A DNA stretch of 64,000 nt from the NCBI GenBank assembly GCA_013180625.2, contig SNVD02002289.1:682001-746000 (forward strand). The letters are read 5' to 3'. The stretch is from Boswellia sacra (Eukaryota > Streptophyta > Magnoliopsida > Sapindales > Burseraceae). This document shows positions 24,517-36,399 of the stretch, one piece after another; position 1 is the stretch's first letter; each line of letters begins with the position of its first letter. Position numbers and translations under genes: made by a program. A model generated the notes under the pieces. The model was not told where the DNA came from. It did no database searches and saw nothing but the letters and a program-made list of their open reading frames with translations.

Positions 24517-24640
24517 GGTAGCAGTGAGAGCTGTGCATAAGTTGGTAAGCCAAGTGCTCCCGACAGCTAGGAGGGAGTGTGAGACTGTTGGTAAGCCTTC
24601 GGTGTTCCCGTAGCCTTTCTATCCTGAGAAGATTGTGTGC
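24517..24640 (+). other. GC-rich repeated leader element in the virus
   Basis: Between ORF 1 and the movement-protein frame lies a 124-nt block much richer in G+C than the rest of the virus. It holds two imperfect direct repeats, GTTGGTAAGCCAAGTGCTCC and GTTGGTAAGCCTTCGGTGTT, each followed by a C/G-rich cccg..agc. It is conserved in the minus copy (about 39433-39560) with no open frame. A structured RNA element, for example for shunting or packaging, is an inference. Confidence 0.5.
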
Positions 24641-24743
24641 TAAAATTTGAGGTTATTAATAATTCTAAAATGGCATCTACAGTTAGAAAATATCTAAATT
24701 CTAAATCTAGAAAAACATCCAAAGTATTAGTTTAAGAGAAATA

Positions 24744-25656
24744 ATGACAAAAATTACTAATATTAAACAAAGTTTAAATAAAAACACATTGCTCAGCATT
24801 TCACCAAATAGTATATATGAAATAGGAACATTTGACTTTAAAACTGCTTATTCAATAAAAGAATATGAAGAAATGTTAACTTTACATAATGAATTTGAAG
24901 AGATAAGATTGCTCAGTCAATTAGCCATAGAAAATTATAAACAAAAAGGATTTAATTATATACATTTTAGACTAATACAAATAGCTATAAAGCCATTATC
25001 AAAAATATGAATAGATTCTCCAATATTAATATTATTAAGAGACAAAACACTATTAAAATTTCAAGATTCTTTATTAGAGGTAGTCCAGTCAAATCTTTGT
25101 AATGATGCTATTTATTCTAATTGTGCTCCAAATTTTCAAGTTAGTCTACATGATCCAACAATATTAGATACATTAATTTTTAATATTCATTTACTGGAAT
25201 CAGCTTTTACACAAAATAGGCATGAGTATTTATTACTCTATAGAAAATATTTTAAACAAACTAGTTCAAAATTTAATCCAAGATGTGGACTACAAGACAC
25301 TCAAGGAGAAACTACGATATTAACAGTAGTAACAAAAGAAAATACACCAACCATGGGCGAACCTATAGTTGGACCAGAGGGGTCCCGAGCCCCCACTGAA
25401 AATTTAAAATTTTGTTACACCCCCTTGAATTTCAACTATCACAAATATACCCTTATATAAAATTACTTCGTTTTAACAAATATACTTTCTTATAAAAATT
25501 ACCTGTTATTAACAATTATTTCTGATACTATTGGATTCATCTTTAACTTTAAGTGTTGTTTCTACTAAATTTTCTTAGAGTTACGTAATTGGGTGGGTTC
25601 ACTCATGTGTCTCTATTTTATGTTATTGTTTGATTGAAATATCATGATTTACATAC

Positions 25657-25695
<39 letters not shown>

Positions 25696-26570
25696 AATTC
25701 ATACAATTTATTTAGAATATAAATAATCATAATGGATTTAAAACATTATTTGCAATATATACGTACACTATATCATCGATCTAAATTTTTATAATTATCT
25801 TTGAATTCAATTCATCATTAATACATTAATTTACATATAATCTTAAAATTTAGATAATCAAATAGTACAAAAAATAAATTCTCTAGTTATAGATTATCAA
25901 AATCCAAATAAATATAAACTCTTAAAACAATGTTATTCAAAACATATTAATTTTAATATAATCAAAAGACTTTAAAAAATATATATATATATATATACGT
26001 GTGTGTGTGTATGTGTGTGTTAAAAAACTTTTTCAAACTATAATATATTACTTTAGCCTTACACACATATATAAGATCAAAAATAAAAAAATATATCATT
26101 TTTATTTATCTAAAAATTATTTTAAATACAATTAAATATTAATTATTATATTCAGTTATATATTTATTTTAATTTTAAACTATATGGTGCCCCCTCTAAA
26201 TAAAATTTCTGAGTCCGCCACTAAGTCCAACATCAACTTATACACCAAAATTACTTAAATGGAATGAAATTACTATACCAGAAGTTTGGTAGATAGATAA
26301 TCCATTATCACCTAGGAATATAGCACAAAAGGAAATAGCACAAATTACTCAAAATCCAGAAGGAAAAATATTACTAAGATTTAATTCTTTAAGAATAGGA
26401 GAAACTTCATCAAGTTATTCTAATATTAAATCTGTTAGGAGTTCGTTCTCATTACCAAAATCTAGTAATTTTAATTATAGAAGTATACAAGCAAGTGAAA
26501 TAAATAATAATCATGCTTATTCAATAAATTACACAACACCTGTAGCAGAACCAATCGATCAATCACCACC
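24744..26570 (+). pseudogene. Viral movement protein region (split by a hAT-like element)
   Basis: The opening frame (NTLLSISPNSIYEIGTFDF...HFRLIQIAIKPLSKI) matches the badnavirus-like 30K-type movement protein, which lets virus move between plant cells. TGA at 25008-25010 sits where the minus copy has CGA, a C-to-T change. The frame goes on through NCAPNFQVSLHDPTILDT, then is cut at 25351 by the hAT-like insertion and resumes at 26232 with LLKWNEITIPEVW. Further stops include one right after EVW. Confidence 0.7.
25352..26223 (+). mobile_element. Non-autonomous hAT-like element, copy 3, inside the virus
   Basis: Begins CATGGGCGAACC and ends GAGTCCGCCACTA. Flanking 8-mers are ACACCAAC (25344-25351) and AGTCCAAC (26224-26231). 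The minus viral copy is contiguous here (one ACTCCAAT-like site near 38725), confirming insertion into the virus. It is the same family as 13084-13765 and 16221-16831. The interior holds (CATA)n(TA)n near 25660-25695 and a (TA)n/(TG)n tract near 25980-26020, with no frame. Confidence 0.75.
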
Positions 26571-26589
26571 AATGTCACCCACACAATCG

Positions 26590-27263
26590 GATTTTTAAAC
26601 TATTAACACTATTTAAATAGAAGACTTCGAAATAAAAAAAAGAATATTTAAGAAATGAATTTTCACGAGAAGAAAATAATTTTAAAAGAAAATGGTATTT
26701 TAATACATTTACTAAACAAGAAACTGAAGAAATTAGAGAAGAATAGTATAATGAGATGAAAAAATTAAAAGTTAACATTCCTTTCTTTATTTGGTTTAAC
26801 ACATATGCATCAAAACATAATATTCAGTTGCCATATAAAAGTCAACATGTTAATGTTCAAACAAATGAATTTAAAAAATGGAAAACTACTCAACATGGAA
26901 TAATTCAATCAATAAATCCACCTTTAGAACAAATCAAAATCAAAACAAATGAAGCAGAGATTTTAGCAACCCCATTTAAAAAGGGACTGAATAGACCAGA
27001 TAATGAAACTGTAACTTTAGGAGATTTTAAAAATTTATGAACAAGATAATTTTCATAATCAATTACTACATACTGTGTCTAAACAAGTTACAAGAATAGA
27101 AGATCAAATAGATAATATTAAATTAAAATAACCTGTAACATCTCCTCAAGATATATCTCCACCATTATTTAAACCAGTTCAGCAAAATAATACGCCAATA
27201 AAACTTCCTAAAATAGATTTAGTTGATCAAATTAATCGAAAACTAAAGATATTGCCAAGTACT
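26590..27263 (+). pseudogene. Viral spacer / coat protein N-terminal region (broken)
   Basis: Polyprotein sequence between movement protein and coat protein. The longest frame (26756-27040) includes NIPFFIWFNTYASKHNIQLP and KKWKTTQHGIIQSI. It matches 38242-38018 on the minus strand, has stops at several points, and is cut by the CACTA insertion after TTGCCAAGTACT. No function is recognised beyond being part of the capsid-side polyprotein. Confidence 0.6.
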
Positions 27264-28259
27264 CACTACAAGAAAAATGAGAATAGATGACTGACACTTT
27301 ATGACAAAAATCATTATATCATAAAAGGATGATGGAGTCGTGATAGAATTATGATCTATCAGACACTTAATGATGTACTTGTGATAAATTTTTTGTCTAT
27401 CAAGAATTGATGATAGACTAGTGATAGAAATTAATTCTATCAAAAACTTTATGATAGAATTTTCTTATTGACCGTGTTTGACTAAATTTTAAATAATATT
27501 TTATTTAAAAAATAGTAAATGCCTTAAAAAAACCTAGAGTGAATTACTTTTCATTTTCCTCCAATAAAACTTTCTCCTACACCATCCATTTCAACCCCAG
27601 TATATTTTTTTCTTTATTCTTATTGCCTTTACCTTTTGCATTATCACTACAATGAAAATTAGCTCTATTCATTAATTTTTTTTTTACAATTTTAAAAATT
27701 ACTTGTCTCAACACACACATATACATTCATGGCAAAAGATAAATACTACTTAACTCTCTAAAATCTCTTAAAATCCCTAACTCTCACTACAATAAATAAC
27801 ATATTTAGTAGCACTACATTGTAGCATTTTTATTTATTTATTTATAATGCTACTAAAAGTTTATTTTTTGTGCAACATTTTAGAAAAGAATTATTATTTA
27901 ATTTTTATTAATTCATAAAATGTAAAAATATATAAAAATTTAAAAAAATGTTATTTATTTATGAAATAAAAAATAAATTTTAATTTTAGTGAAATATAAT
28001 TTTTGAAAAAAAATTAAATAAATAATATAATATTTAAAATTTAAAGAAATGAATTAATATTCATTTAAAAAACTTATAAATTAGAAATATGAAAAGAAAA
28101 AGTCACTGTTAAATAATATAATTTTAATTATAACTCATTAAATAATATATTTGAGGGTTTTTTATTATACTGTCAACTATATTATTAATTGAGAAGTCAA
28201 ACCATAATTTTAATAATATTTGTCAATGTTCAAATTTATCATTTCAAAATAAGAGACAA

Positions 28260-29160
28260 ATGTAAAAATTTTGTGTATAAAAAATTCGCTCACTTTCCCT
28301 CTCTCACTTTCCCTCTTTCACTCATAGACTTGAAATTTGCTCCTAATTTCCAATGCCAAATCCCTGATTTCATCAGCTCTCTCTCTCGTATTACAAGTGC
28401 CAAATCCCCAATCGAAAGTGCCCTAAAAATCTTGGCAAAATATTTCAGATTCTTGGCGTCCACACTTTGCGAGGTTACAGTCAAGAAAAACGCGAAATCT
28501 CTGGTAAGTGCTTCCATCTCCAACTTGCGAGGTGAGTCAATGTTTTTAAGCTTCTTGTTAACTTCATTGCATTTTCTGTTGCAATCTTGAATCAAATTTT
28601 ATGTGTTATTGGTTTGTTGAACATGCTGCGTGCATGTTTTTAGGTAGATTGATGAATTTGAATAAAAGGGCAAAATGGGTTTTGTTTAAAATGGGTTCGC
28701 AGGCGTGCACTTCGTTTCATCACTTGAGAATTCATTTTCTTCTCTCTCTCCCTGTGTCTCTTTCTCATCTTTCAACCTTTGCTCTCCCACCGCCACAACC
28801 ACAGCTAACCCCCACACAACCACCCTCCCTCCCGCTCGCGGTCTCCCTCCACGTCTCTCTCTCGCTCTCTGTCCCTGTCTCTCTTCTCTCATCTCTCAAC
28901 CTCTCCTCCCACTGCCATAACTGACACAACCACCACAATCAACCGCCGCCCCATACAGCCGCCCTCTGTGTCTCTCTCGATCTCCCTCTGTCTCTCTCTC
29001 TCTCTCTCTCGCCCACCACAACAGCTCTCTAACCCACAGCCATTCGCTAACCTGCGCCCGTGTTCCTCCCCCTCCACGTTGCCTTCGGCTCTCAATCCCA
29101 AGCCAACACCGCCACCTAGCACCATCATCGATCCGGCGCCATCACCGATCCAATAGCAAA
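28260..29160 (+). other. CT-rich, 5'-leader-like stretch inside the CACTA element
   Basis: Pyrimidine-rich sequence with many ctctct and ccctc runs (densest 28730-29010). It is much richer in C than the surrounding DNA and contains a donor-like ctctg/gtaagtgc at about 28497. It resembles captured promoter or 5'-UTR sequence of plant genes. The Pro/Ser- or Arg/Gly-rich frames here reflect base composition and are not taken as proteins. Confidence 0.4.
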
Positions 29161-29643
29161 TCCTTGGTTATTTTAGTTTTTTGTTTTTAATTTTTATTTC
29201 TTAAGGATTATTGTGCGATTTTACTTATTTCTTGGTGGCTGGGAGTTCTATTTAGTGATTGATTTGGTGCTGTTCAAATCGATGGTCGACGCTGTGGAGG
29301 TTGGGTTGAGTTTTGTAGTTGTGTTCTGTGTATAAGTGTTTGGATGGGTTTACTTGGATTTCGCTACTGCAAATGGGATGAGATTTTGAGTTTTTCTGGT
29401 CGTTGATTCTAGGTTCGAGTGCCTGAGGGACTTGGATGAGTTGAAAGTGAGAGAGAAGCAATAGGTATGACCCCCCACGAACTAAGGCATGATAGCTTTT
29501 TCATTGGTGACTAGGAGATGAGAACTAGATTTTACATTTCATGATGTTCTGCTGTAGTGAAATACTGTGTAATGTCTAAGCTTTTGGTATTTTGGGTGTT
29601 TTTGCCTATTGATTTATGGAAATTTAAAACCGGTTTGCGATAT

Positions 29644-30254
29644 TGCAGCTTTTAATCTTATTACATTTGGCTTGTCTAAATGCTTGGAGAAAGACAAACA
29701 AGCCTTGCATGTTGGATGAAGTTAAGAAGAAGAACTTGTCCGTTTACAATAGAATTCGAGCTCTTTGCAGTAATTCGCTGAGGAAGTTCTATGTTTTTTC
29801 TAATAAATTTCACAAGTAAGGTTTATTTTATTTTATTTGTTTCTGCTCCTGCTGCTTCTGTTGTGGTTTTCTTGTGTTCTTTTTTTTAATTTTTTGTGCT
29901 TGCTAGGGACACGCATGTTGAGAAGATGGAGAAGGAAAGTCCAAATGATATGAATGATAGAGATTTCTAATGTTTTGTGGAAGTCATTTTTAATACCTGA
30001 TTTTGTGTCTTTAATACTGTAATCATGGAGTTAAGGTGTGCGTATCATTTGTATCTTTTTCTGTCTTAGTTTGATCTCATTCTTCTTTTATTCTTATGTA
30101 CCTGATTTTGAGATTCATACAGCTAGGGATTTGCCCAGAAGCTGCTATTCATGTGCAAGAAATGAAGGACAAGTTGATTGCCATATCAAATGAACTGCTT
30201 GACAATGTTGTTGACCTGAGTCCAGCACAGACAGAGAAGCTTTGACAGAACAGG
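29644..30254 (+). pseudogene. Captured exon fragments, partly unassigned
   Basis: Three coding-like pieces with plausible splice borders. The first is 29646-29817 (acceptor attgcag), encoding MLDEVKKKNLSVYNRIRALC. The second, from 29908 (acceptor tgctag), encodes DTHVEKMEKESPND. The third, at about 30121-30254, encodes EMKDKLIAISNELLDN followed by VVDLSPAQTEKL and a TGA. The last may be the coiled region preceding the helicase domain of the RECQ4-like gene whose exons follow. The first two are not recognised. Confidence 0.45.
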
Positions 30255-30707
30255 TTCAGTCCCTCCATCTACCCCTAATACTCTTTCATCAGTGTTCTTT
30301 TTGTTTTTTGAAAATTCAGTTTCGATTTATTACAGAAGTGTATAAAAACCAAATATGTAAGTACCAAAGATAGGAAAAAAAATTAGGCCGGAAGAAATAC
30401 ATTTATCAAAGAATTTTTTTGGGTATTATAAATTTCTTTACTGTATTGCCTTGTTTTGTAAAATTCTGCACCTGGAGGAGGGATTAGAATTAAAAATTGT
30501 TAGGAGCAATCATATTGGTGCCCTCGCAACTTTTTTCTTAGACTAAGTGGTGCCAGCATCATAAAAATTTTGGCAAATAACTTTTTAAAGTTCAGCTTCT
30601 TATTGGAAGAGTTTTCTTATGATTTTAATATTTTATTAACTCTGATGTTAAACTTTTTTTGCTTCGAAACATAGGATATCAAACATTTCTATTTTGTTGT
30701 CTTTCAG

Positions 30708-30985
30708 CTCCCTGCACTTATGTGTCCAGGGATAACATTGGTGATTTCTCCTCTTGTATCACTTATCCAAGATCAAATAATGCATCTACTGGAGGTAATA
30801 TTTGCTATTTTACTGATTTACGCACTTGTTTCTTTTAATTTGGATCATCTTCCAGCTTCTTATCAAAGAGTGGGTGCTTTTCTCCATTTATTTGTACAAT
30901 AGGCAAATATACTTGCTGCTTATCTTAGTGCCAGTATGGAATGGACTGAACAACAAGAGATTCTTAGGGAACTGAACTCTGCTTA
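30708..30985 (+). pseudogene. RECQ4-like DNA helicase exon fragments
   Basis: Two adjacent exons of a RecQ helicase. Exon 30708-30794 (acceptor ctttcag, donor GTAATA) encodes PGITLVISPLVSLIQDQIMH, RecQ motif Ia. Exon 30903 onward encodes ANILAAYLSASMEWTEQQEI and ends in unrelated sequence with a TAA. Splice signals and the reading frame across the intron are intact. Motif I (Walker A) and the DEAH box are missing, so it is a fragment. The best match from memory is the plant RECQ4A/BLM-like protein, which resolves recombination intermediates in the nucleus. Confidence 0.75.
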
Positions 30986-31157
30986 TTATTATTTTTTCAA
31001 TTTCACTTAAGAGAATGGGTGGTTAGGTATAGGAGCCTCAATCACAATGTTTTTATTCGTTGTTGGCATTTTTAAATTTACGGTGATGTCTACAGGAATG
31101 ATTAGTTAGCAAGTTGTTGTTGCATATCTATTGTTTATGGATTGTTTATGGGTTAAG

Positions 31158-31814
31158 ATGGACCGTCGAGGTTGGCTGTGGAAGAGAAAATCATCATCTG
31201 ATAAAGCTGAGAAGACAGTGGCTGCTGCATTAGACTCTGCTGATGTTGCTCTTGCATCAGCTGGATCTCAACCCAGTCAGGTATGGCCTTCAATACAGGT
31301 TCTGGAACCATAGTAGTGTTAAGTCTCCTCTGTAAGTGGTTCTTAAGCTGTCTTCTGAATGATTTGAGTATCTGCTTGTTTGGCAATACTGACTGTTTAT
31401 GCATTCTCGCTGAAATTGATCGATCTTCGGGATATCTTTTACTGATCAATTAAGTATGAAAGAGTTGTCATTCTAGTTGTTTAATAGATTTGCTATTGAG
31501 AATTAATTGAATTGTAATGCTGCTTTAGTGAAATGTGGACTGCAATGAGTTTAGAATTATTATTCTATTTGGCAAATTTATCTATTTTCCTACTAGCCCA
31601 GTTTGCTCAATGGGCAGTCTCCTTTACCGTAGGATACTCACTTGTGCACTTGTCCATGCTCATGGGCATGATAGATATAGATATTGGCATCAGTTAGGCT
31701 ATTTTCCTGTGCTTTAATTTTGATAATGCCTCTTGATTTAATTGTATCTCTTAACTTTTATCTTTTGTTCTAAAAGGATCATTACAAAAAGCAAACATAC
31801 ATTCAAATTTCTGT
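31158..31814 (+). pseudogene. Filament-like plant protein (FPP) gene fragment
   Basis: Exon 31158-31280 starts with ATG and reads MDRRGWLWKRKSSSDKAEKT, the conserved N-terminus of FPP coiled-coil proteins. It ends at a CAG/GTATGG donor. A second piece from 31777 (acceptor taaaag) reads DHYKKQTYIQIS, the next conserved FPP segment, after which homology stops. Families normally run to many hundred residues of coiled coil, so only the first few percent is present. The role of FPPs is poorly known (microtubule or nuclear-envelope-linked coiled coils). Confidence 0.75.
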
Positions 31815-32442
31815 GCCTTGTTTCTTGAAAATTTTTATAGACATAATGTAATTTCTTTACAGCTGCAAATTTCTTTGCAGCTGTGATTAGTCTTAAAATT
31901 CTCTTACGGCTGGCTACATTGACCCCAAATTGCTATGAAATAGAAATAATGTAAACAACATTACTGATGGTTGGAAATTTGTTAATGAATTCCGCGTTCT
32001 TCTTGTTTTGAAGTGCATTGCTTCAAATTGAACCTGTGTTTACTATAGAAAGAAATACAAAGTTACAGCAGCACAAACTAAATTGCAAAAATTGAATATA
32101 GCCTCATAGTGAAAATTGAATGTGGAAAAATTTCATGTAGAATCTTTTTTTTTTTCACTTTGAAATGTAAAAATTGGATGCTACAACCAATGTGGAAAGT
32201 TTATTCCATGCATATTGAATGCAGATGTCAATGTGTTGAATGAGTATCAGCAGATTCAATCTTTCTCTGCATTCAACAGTATATTCAACAGTACTGTGAT
32301 ATTCCCTTTTTCTATACTGCATTCAACTGTATATTACTTCTTTCTTGATATTCCCATTTTCTATATGACTTTACATCATCATTCTGCTATGATGCTCATG
32401 GCTAGTTTACTGACTCAATATAGCTTTTCGGCGGGAATGATT

Positions 32443-32640
<198 letters not shown>

Positions 32641-33475
32641 ATGCCATCTTCTTTGTGATCCTTCGAAGCTCTTTCAATCTAGCTATAACCCATTGATATG
32701 AGGAATAGATTAAGATTTTGATATTAACTAGTCAATGACCTACTTAATAGGTTCTGAAATTTGTTATGTGAACTCCAAATTTAAATTGGTTGGCTATCAT
32801 TTGTTGTTGCTTCTGGATTTGAATTACAATCATAGTTTGTTGTTGATAGTTACTAATGATTTAGCTTATGTATTAGTAATGATATACATGATCTATGCAA
32901 CTTTTCTCTATATTGTTATGTGGATGTCATTACTATAAAAAGTTTTTGGACTCAATTGGATGTGCACTTTAATTTTTAGTTCATATTAAATTTGTAAATG
33001 AATTTTAGACACAAGAATGTATAAATAAAATAAAAAAATTATAGTTCTGCATAATTAAATTTAAATATTGTGACAGAAAATACTAATAATAAATTCTGTC
33101 ACAAATAACATAATTTACCCACAAATATTTTCTGCCAAAATTAAATTGGAATCCAAAAAAAAAAAACAATTTTCCCGCAAAAAATTTCAAACTAAAAATA
33201 AAAAATAATTTCCCGCCAAAATTTTTGAAGGATTATTAAATAATTATTTACCTAGTGTGATAGACGTATGACATGTAAAAACTATCATAAAATTATAAAA
33301 TTAATTGTCTAATGTAATAGACGTATGACATGTAAAAACTATCACAAAGTTGATGATAGACTTTTTTTCTATCATGAATGAGTGACAGTGACAAAGATGA
33401 CTCTTTGATTTTCTATCATCCACCCCTGTTTATGACCGTTTGTTTCTGTCATCTATTCCTATTTTTCTTGTAGTG

Positions 33476-34282
33476 ACTTCCAATAATATTAATATTATAG
33501 ATAAAAATCATCAAAATCAACAAAGTGATACTCAATCTATTATAACATCTGAAGATGAAATAAACAAAATAACTAAAAAAATTAAATGGAAACAAGCCCC
33601 TACAAGAACATATTACACAAGACCTACTCCACCAGACTTAATGTATGAAGAAAGAAAAAAATTCATTTCCAATTAATAGTAGGGGATTCAATTTATGAAT
33701 GAAACATAGATAAAAAATCAGAATATGAAACAATTAATACCTTACAAGAAATGGGTATGACATCCATTGCATATAAAGCTTATAAAACAAGTGATTATGA
33801 GACTGCTAAATTATTAGTAGCAGGTTTTACAGGATCACTAAAATATTGGTAGGACAATTATATAGGATTCAATAACCAACAAATAATACTTAATCATGTA
33901 GAAAAAACTTAATTAGAAGACGAAGATGGGTTTGTAACTATTCAAGAAACTCAAAATGCTGTAGAAGTACTAATATATACAATTTCAATGCATTTCATAG
34001 GAATCCTAAAGAGGAATTAGTAAGTTCAAAAATAATTTTAACAAATCTTAGATGTCCAAACTTAGGAGATTTCAAATGGTATAAGGATGTATTTTTAACA
34101 AACATATTTAAGAGAAAAGACTGCAATGCTTCTTTTTGGAAAGAAAAGATTTATTGAAAGATTACCAAAATTGTTCTCTGAGAAAATAATCAATAAATTA
34201 ACAGAGATAACAGGAGGAAATTCAATTCCTCGGGATAATATAACATATAGTCAATTATTTGCTTTTATTAAAAAAGAAGGAT
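33476..34282 (+). pseudogene. Viral coat protein region, second occurrence in the plus copy
   Basis: Continues the plus viral copy right of the CACTA element. It holds the IKWKQAPTRTYYTRPTPPD segment, YEERKKFISN, then a broken stretch with KYW followed by TAG, and FAFIKKEG at the end. It repeats 18851-19647, making the copy terminally redundant. It stops at about 34282, where the orientation of the viral sequence flips. Confidence 0.75.
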
Positions 34283-35160
34283 TAGTGATATCCAGCTAAA
34301 ACCGAATAAGTATTTGCAATGGGGACTTTGCCCACACCTACAACTTGAATAGATTGATTAGTTTTTGCCATGATGTAATCACTAGCCTTCATAATCATTT
34401 TGTCTGACATTTTGATTATTCTCATCAAGTGTTTCACTCTCTGATCTTGTCCTGTAAAAATTCTTTTGTTAAGAAATCGGGAACAGAATTATTTTATCCT
34501 TTAATAAATTCAATTTCAAAATCAAATACAGATAAAATTGCTTGCTATCTTGCAAAAATTTGTTTAGAAACTAAATTTTTTACATCTTTTTGTGAAACTT
34601 CTTTTGCAGATTTGCAATCAATGCGGAGTACAAATGTTTTGTTAAATAAATCATCTTGAAATTTTGTAATGCATAAAACAATTGATAAAATTTCTTTTCT
34701 AATTGTTGAATAATTCGTTTGTGGTCTGAGCCATAATCCTAAATGATACTTAACTAAATCTTCTTTATTTGATTCTGGTAATTTTTGCTTGAGAATACCT
34801 CCGTATCCTATTTCGGAGGCATCTATTTTTACAATCATAAAGGCATCAGGATATAGAATTCCTAAGCAAGGAAGTGTTTTGACCTTTTTTTTTAGGATTT
34901 TGATTATCCTAATATGTTCATCTGTCCAATGCAAAGGATTCTTTTGAAGTCTTTGATATAAAGGTTTGCATAATTTTCTAAGATTTGGAAAGAAATCTGG
35001 AACATAATTTAAAGATCCTAAGAATTTTGTAATTGATTTTTATCTTCAATTTCATTTGAAAATTTATCAGCAAATTCTATTACTCTTTGAACAGGTTTTA
35101 TCGTTCCTTGATATATGTCATATCCTAAAAATCTTATTTTTGTTTAAAATAATTTCATTT
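34283..35160 (-). pseudogene. Viral RNase H region and start of final ORF (distal occurrence)
   Basis: The frame 34934-34545 carries VKIDASEIGYGGILKQKLPE (RNase H catalytic Asp region), then KEILSIVLCITKFQDDLF and VLRIDCKSAKEVS. It is followed at about 34410-34300 by the beginning of the final ORF (MIMKASDYIMAKTNQSI). The connection domain upstream (about 35160-34935) is broken. Sequence ends at the inversion junction. Confidence 0.75.
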
Positions 35161-35785
35161 TGGGAGCAGAAATTAATAAACCATTTTTCTTGACTACATA
35201 AAAGAATGTTTTTAAATGTTTAAAACGTTGTTCTTTTGCTTCGAAAAAAATTAATATATCATCTATATAAACAATAATAAATTTTGTATAAGGGTTGAAT
35301 AATCATTCATAATATATTCAAATTCATATGGAGCATTCTTTAATCCAAATGGCATTACGTTCCATTCATAATACCCGAATGGAACTGTAAAAGCTGTTTT
35401 ATATCTGTCTTGTTTTGCAATTTGAACTTGCCAGAATCCTCTTTTCATATTGAATTTTGAAAATAATATTGTATCATAAAGTCTTTTAACTAAATCTCGT
35501 TTATTAGGAATAGGGTACCTAATCCATTGTAACACTTTATTTAAAGGTTTGTAATTGATTACTAGTCTTGGAATTCCTTTTTCTAATTTAGATTTTTTAT
35601 TAACATAAAATGCTGCACAACTCCAAGGTAATTTTGATTCTCTTATTAATTTTTTGTTTAATAAATCTTGTATTTCCTCTTGGCAATATTGTAATAATTC
35701 TTGGCTCATTTGAATTGGTCTAACTTTTGTTAGGATTTGTTTTTCATTAAATTCTTTAATATATGGTAAAGTAACTATATATTTT
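35160..35785 (-). pseudogene. Viral reverse transcriptase region (minus copy)
   Basis: The frame 35709-35263 contains LVINYKPLNKVLQWIRYPI, FSKFNMKRGFWQVQI (first catalytic Asp replaced by Asn: FNMK where the plus copy has FDMK) and YYEWNVMPFGLKNAPYEF. It ends just before the YIDD box, which lies in another frame at about 35275. Both a frameshift and the Asp-to-Asn change would abolish polymerase activity. Confidence 0.8.
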
Positions 35786-35793
35786 TTTCTATC

Positions 35794-36396
35794 CTAAAAT
35801 TGATTAGGAAAATCTGAGCATACCTCTTGTCTAAATTTATTTTCAATTTCCTCTATATCATCCTTAATATTAGGTTTTTCTAATTGTTCCTCAATTCTTT
35901 TATATTTGATTTCTTTTTGGAGATAATTAATATGATGTTTTTTATTGATTACTAGATTAATTTGTTTAGTAATTGTATTTTGTTGTAATAAATGAATTTC
36001 TCTAGTGTCTATTGGTGATAAAAATTTAAAGCTTATTTCTGTTTCCATAATTTCAGTATGAATTCCTTGACTATCAACTTTAAATGGATATATTTGTGTT
36101 AAAAATCGAGTACCTAAAATGATGTTTTGACTGAGATTTTTTACTAATATAAATGTTGTTTTAAAACAATATCCTTGATTACATATTTTGATTTTCGATA
36201 ACTTATACTTGACTTCCAAAGTCATTCCATTTGCACCTCGTAGTCTTTCAAACGTTTTCTCATAATATTGTGTTGGAATAAGACCTTTTCTAAGACAATT
36301 TTGGTATGCTCCCGAGTCAACTAAAGCAATTGTTTCTATTTGTAAATAATTATCTATATGTAATAATATTCTTATGTACCATTTTTGATAATTCAT
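35794..36396 (-). pseudogene. Viral protease region (minus copy)
   Basis: A 200-codon frame, the longest of the minus copy. It contains IALVDSGAYQNCLRKGLIPT (retropepsin active site DSGA), NIILGTRFL downstream as the hydrophobic-hydrophobic-Gly motif of retropepsins, and a charged linker to RT ending VCSDFPNQF. Usual Asp/Thr follow-on residues are changed, and processing activity is doubtful. Confidence 0.75.
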
Positions 36397-36399
36397 TTT

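Noticed and set aside
24517..24640. Could the GC-rich viral block be a tRNA gene?
   Set aside because: No anticodon arm or T-loop consensus (GGTTCGAATCC-like) is present; the layout is a direct repeat, not a cloverleaf.
28600..29160. Several Pro/Ser- and Arg/Gly-rich frames
   Set aside because: They follow from CT-rich composition; both strands are open and no domain is seen.
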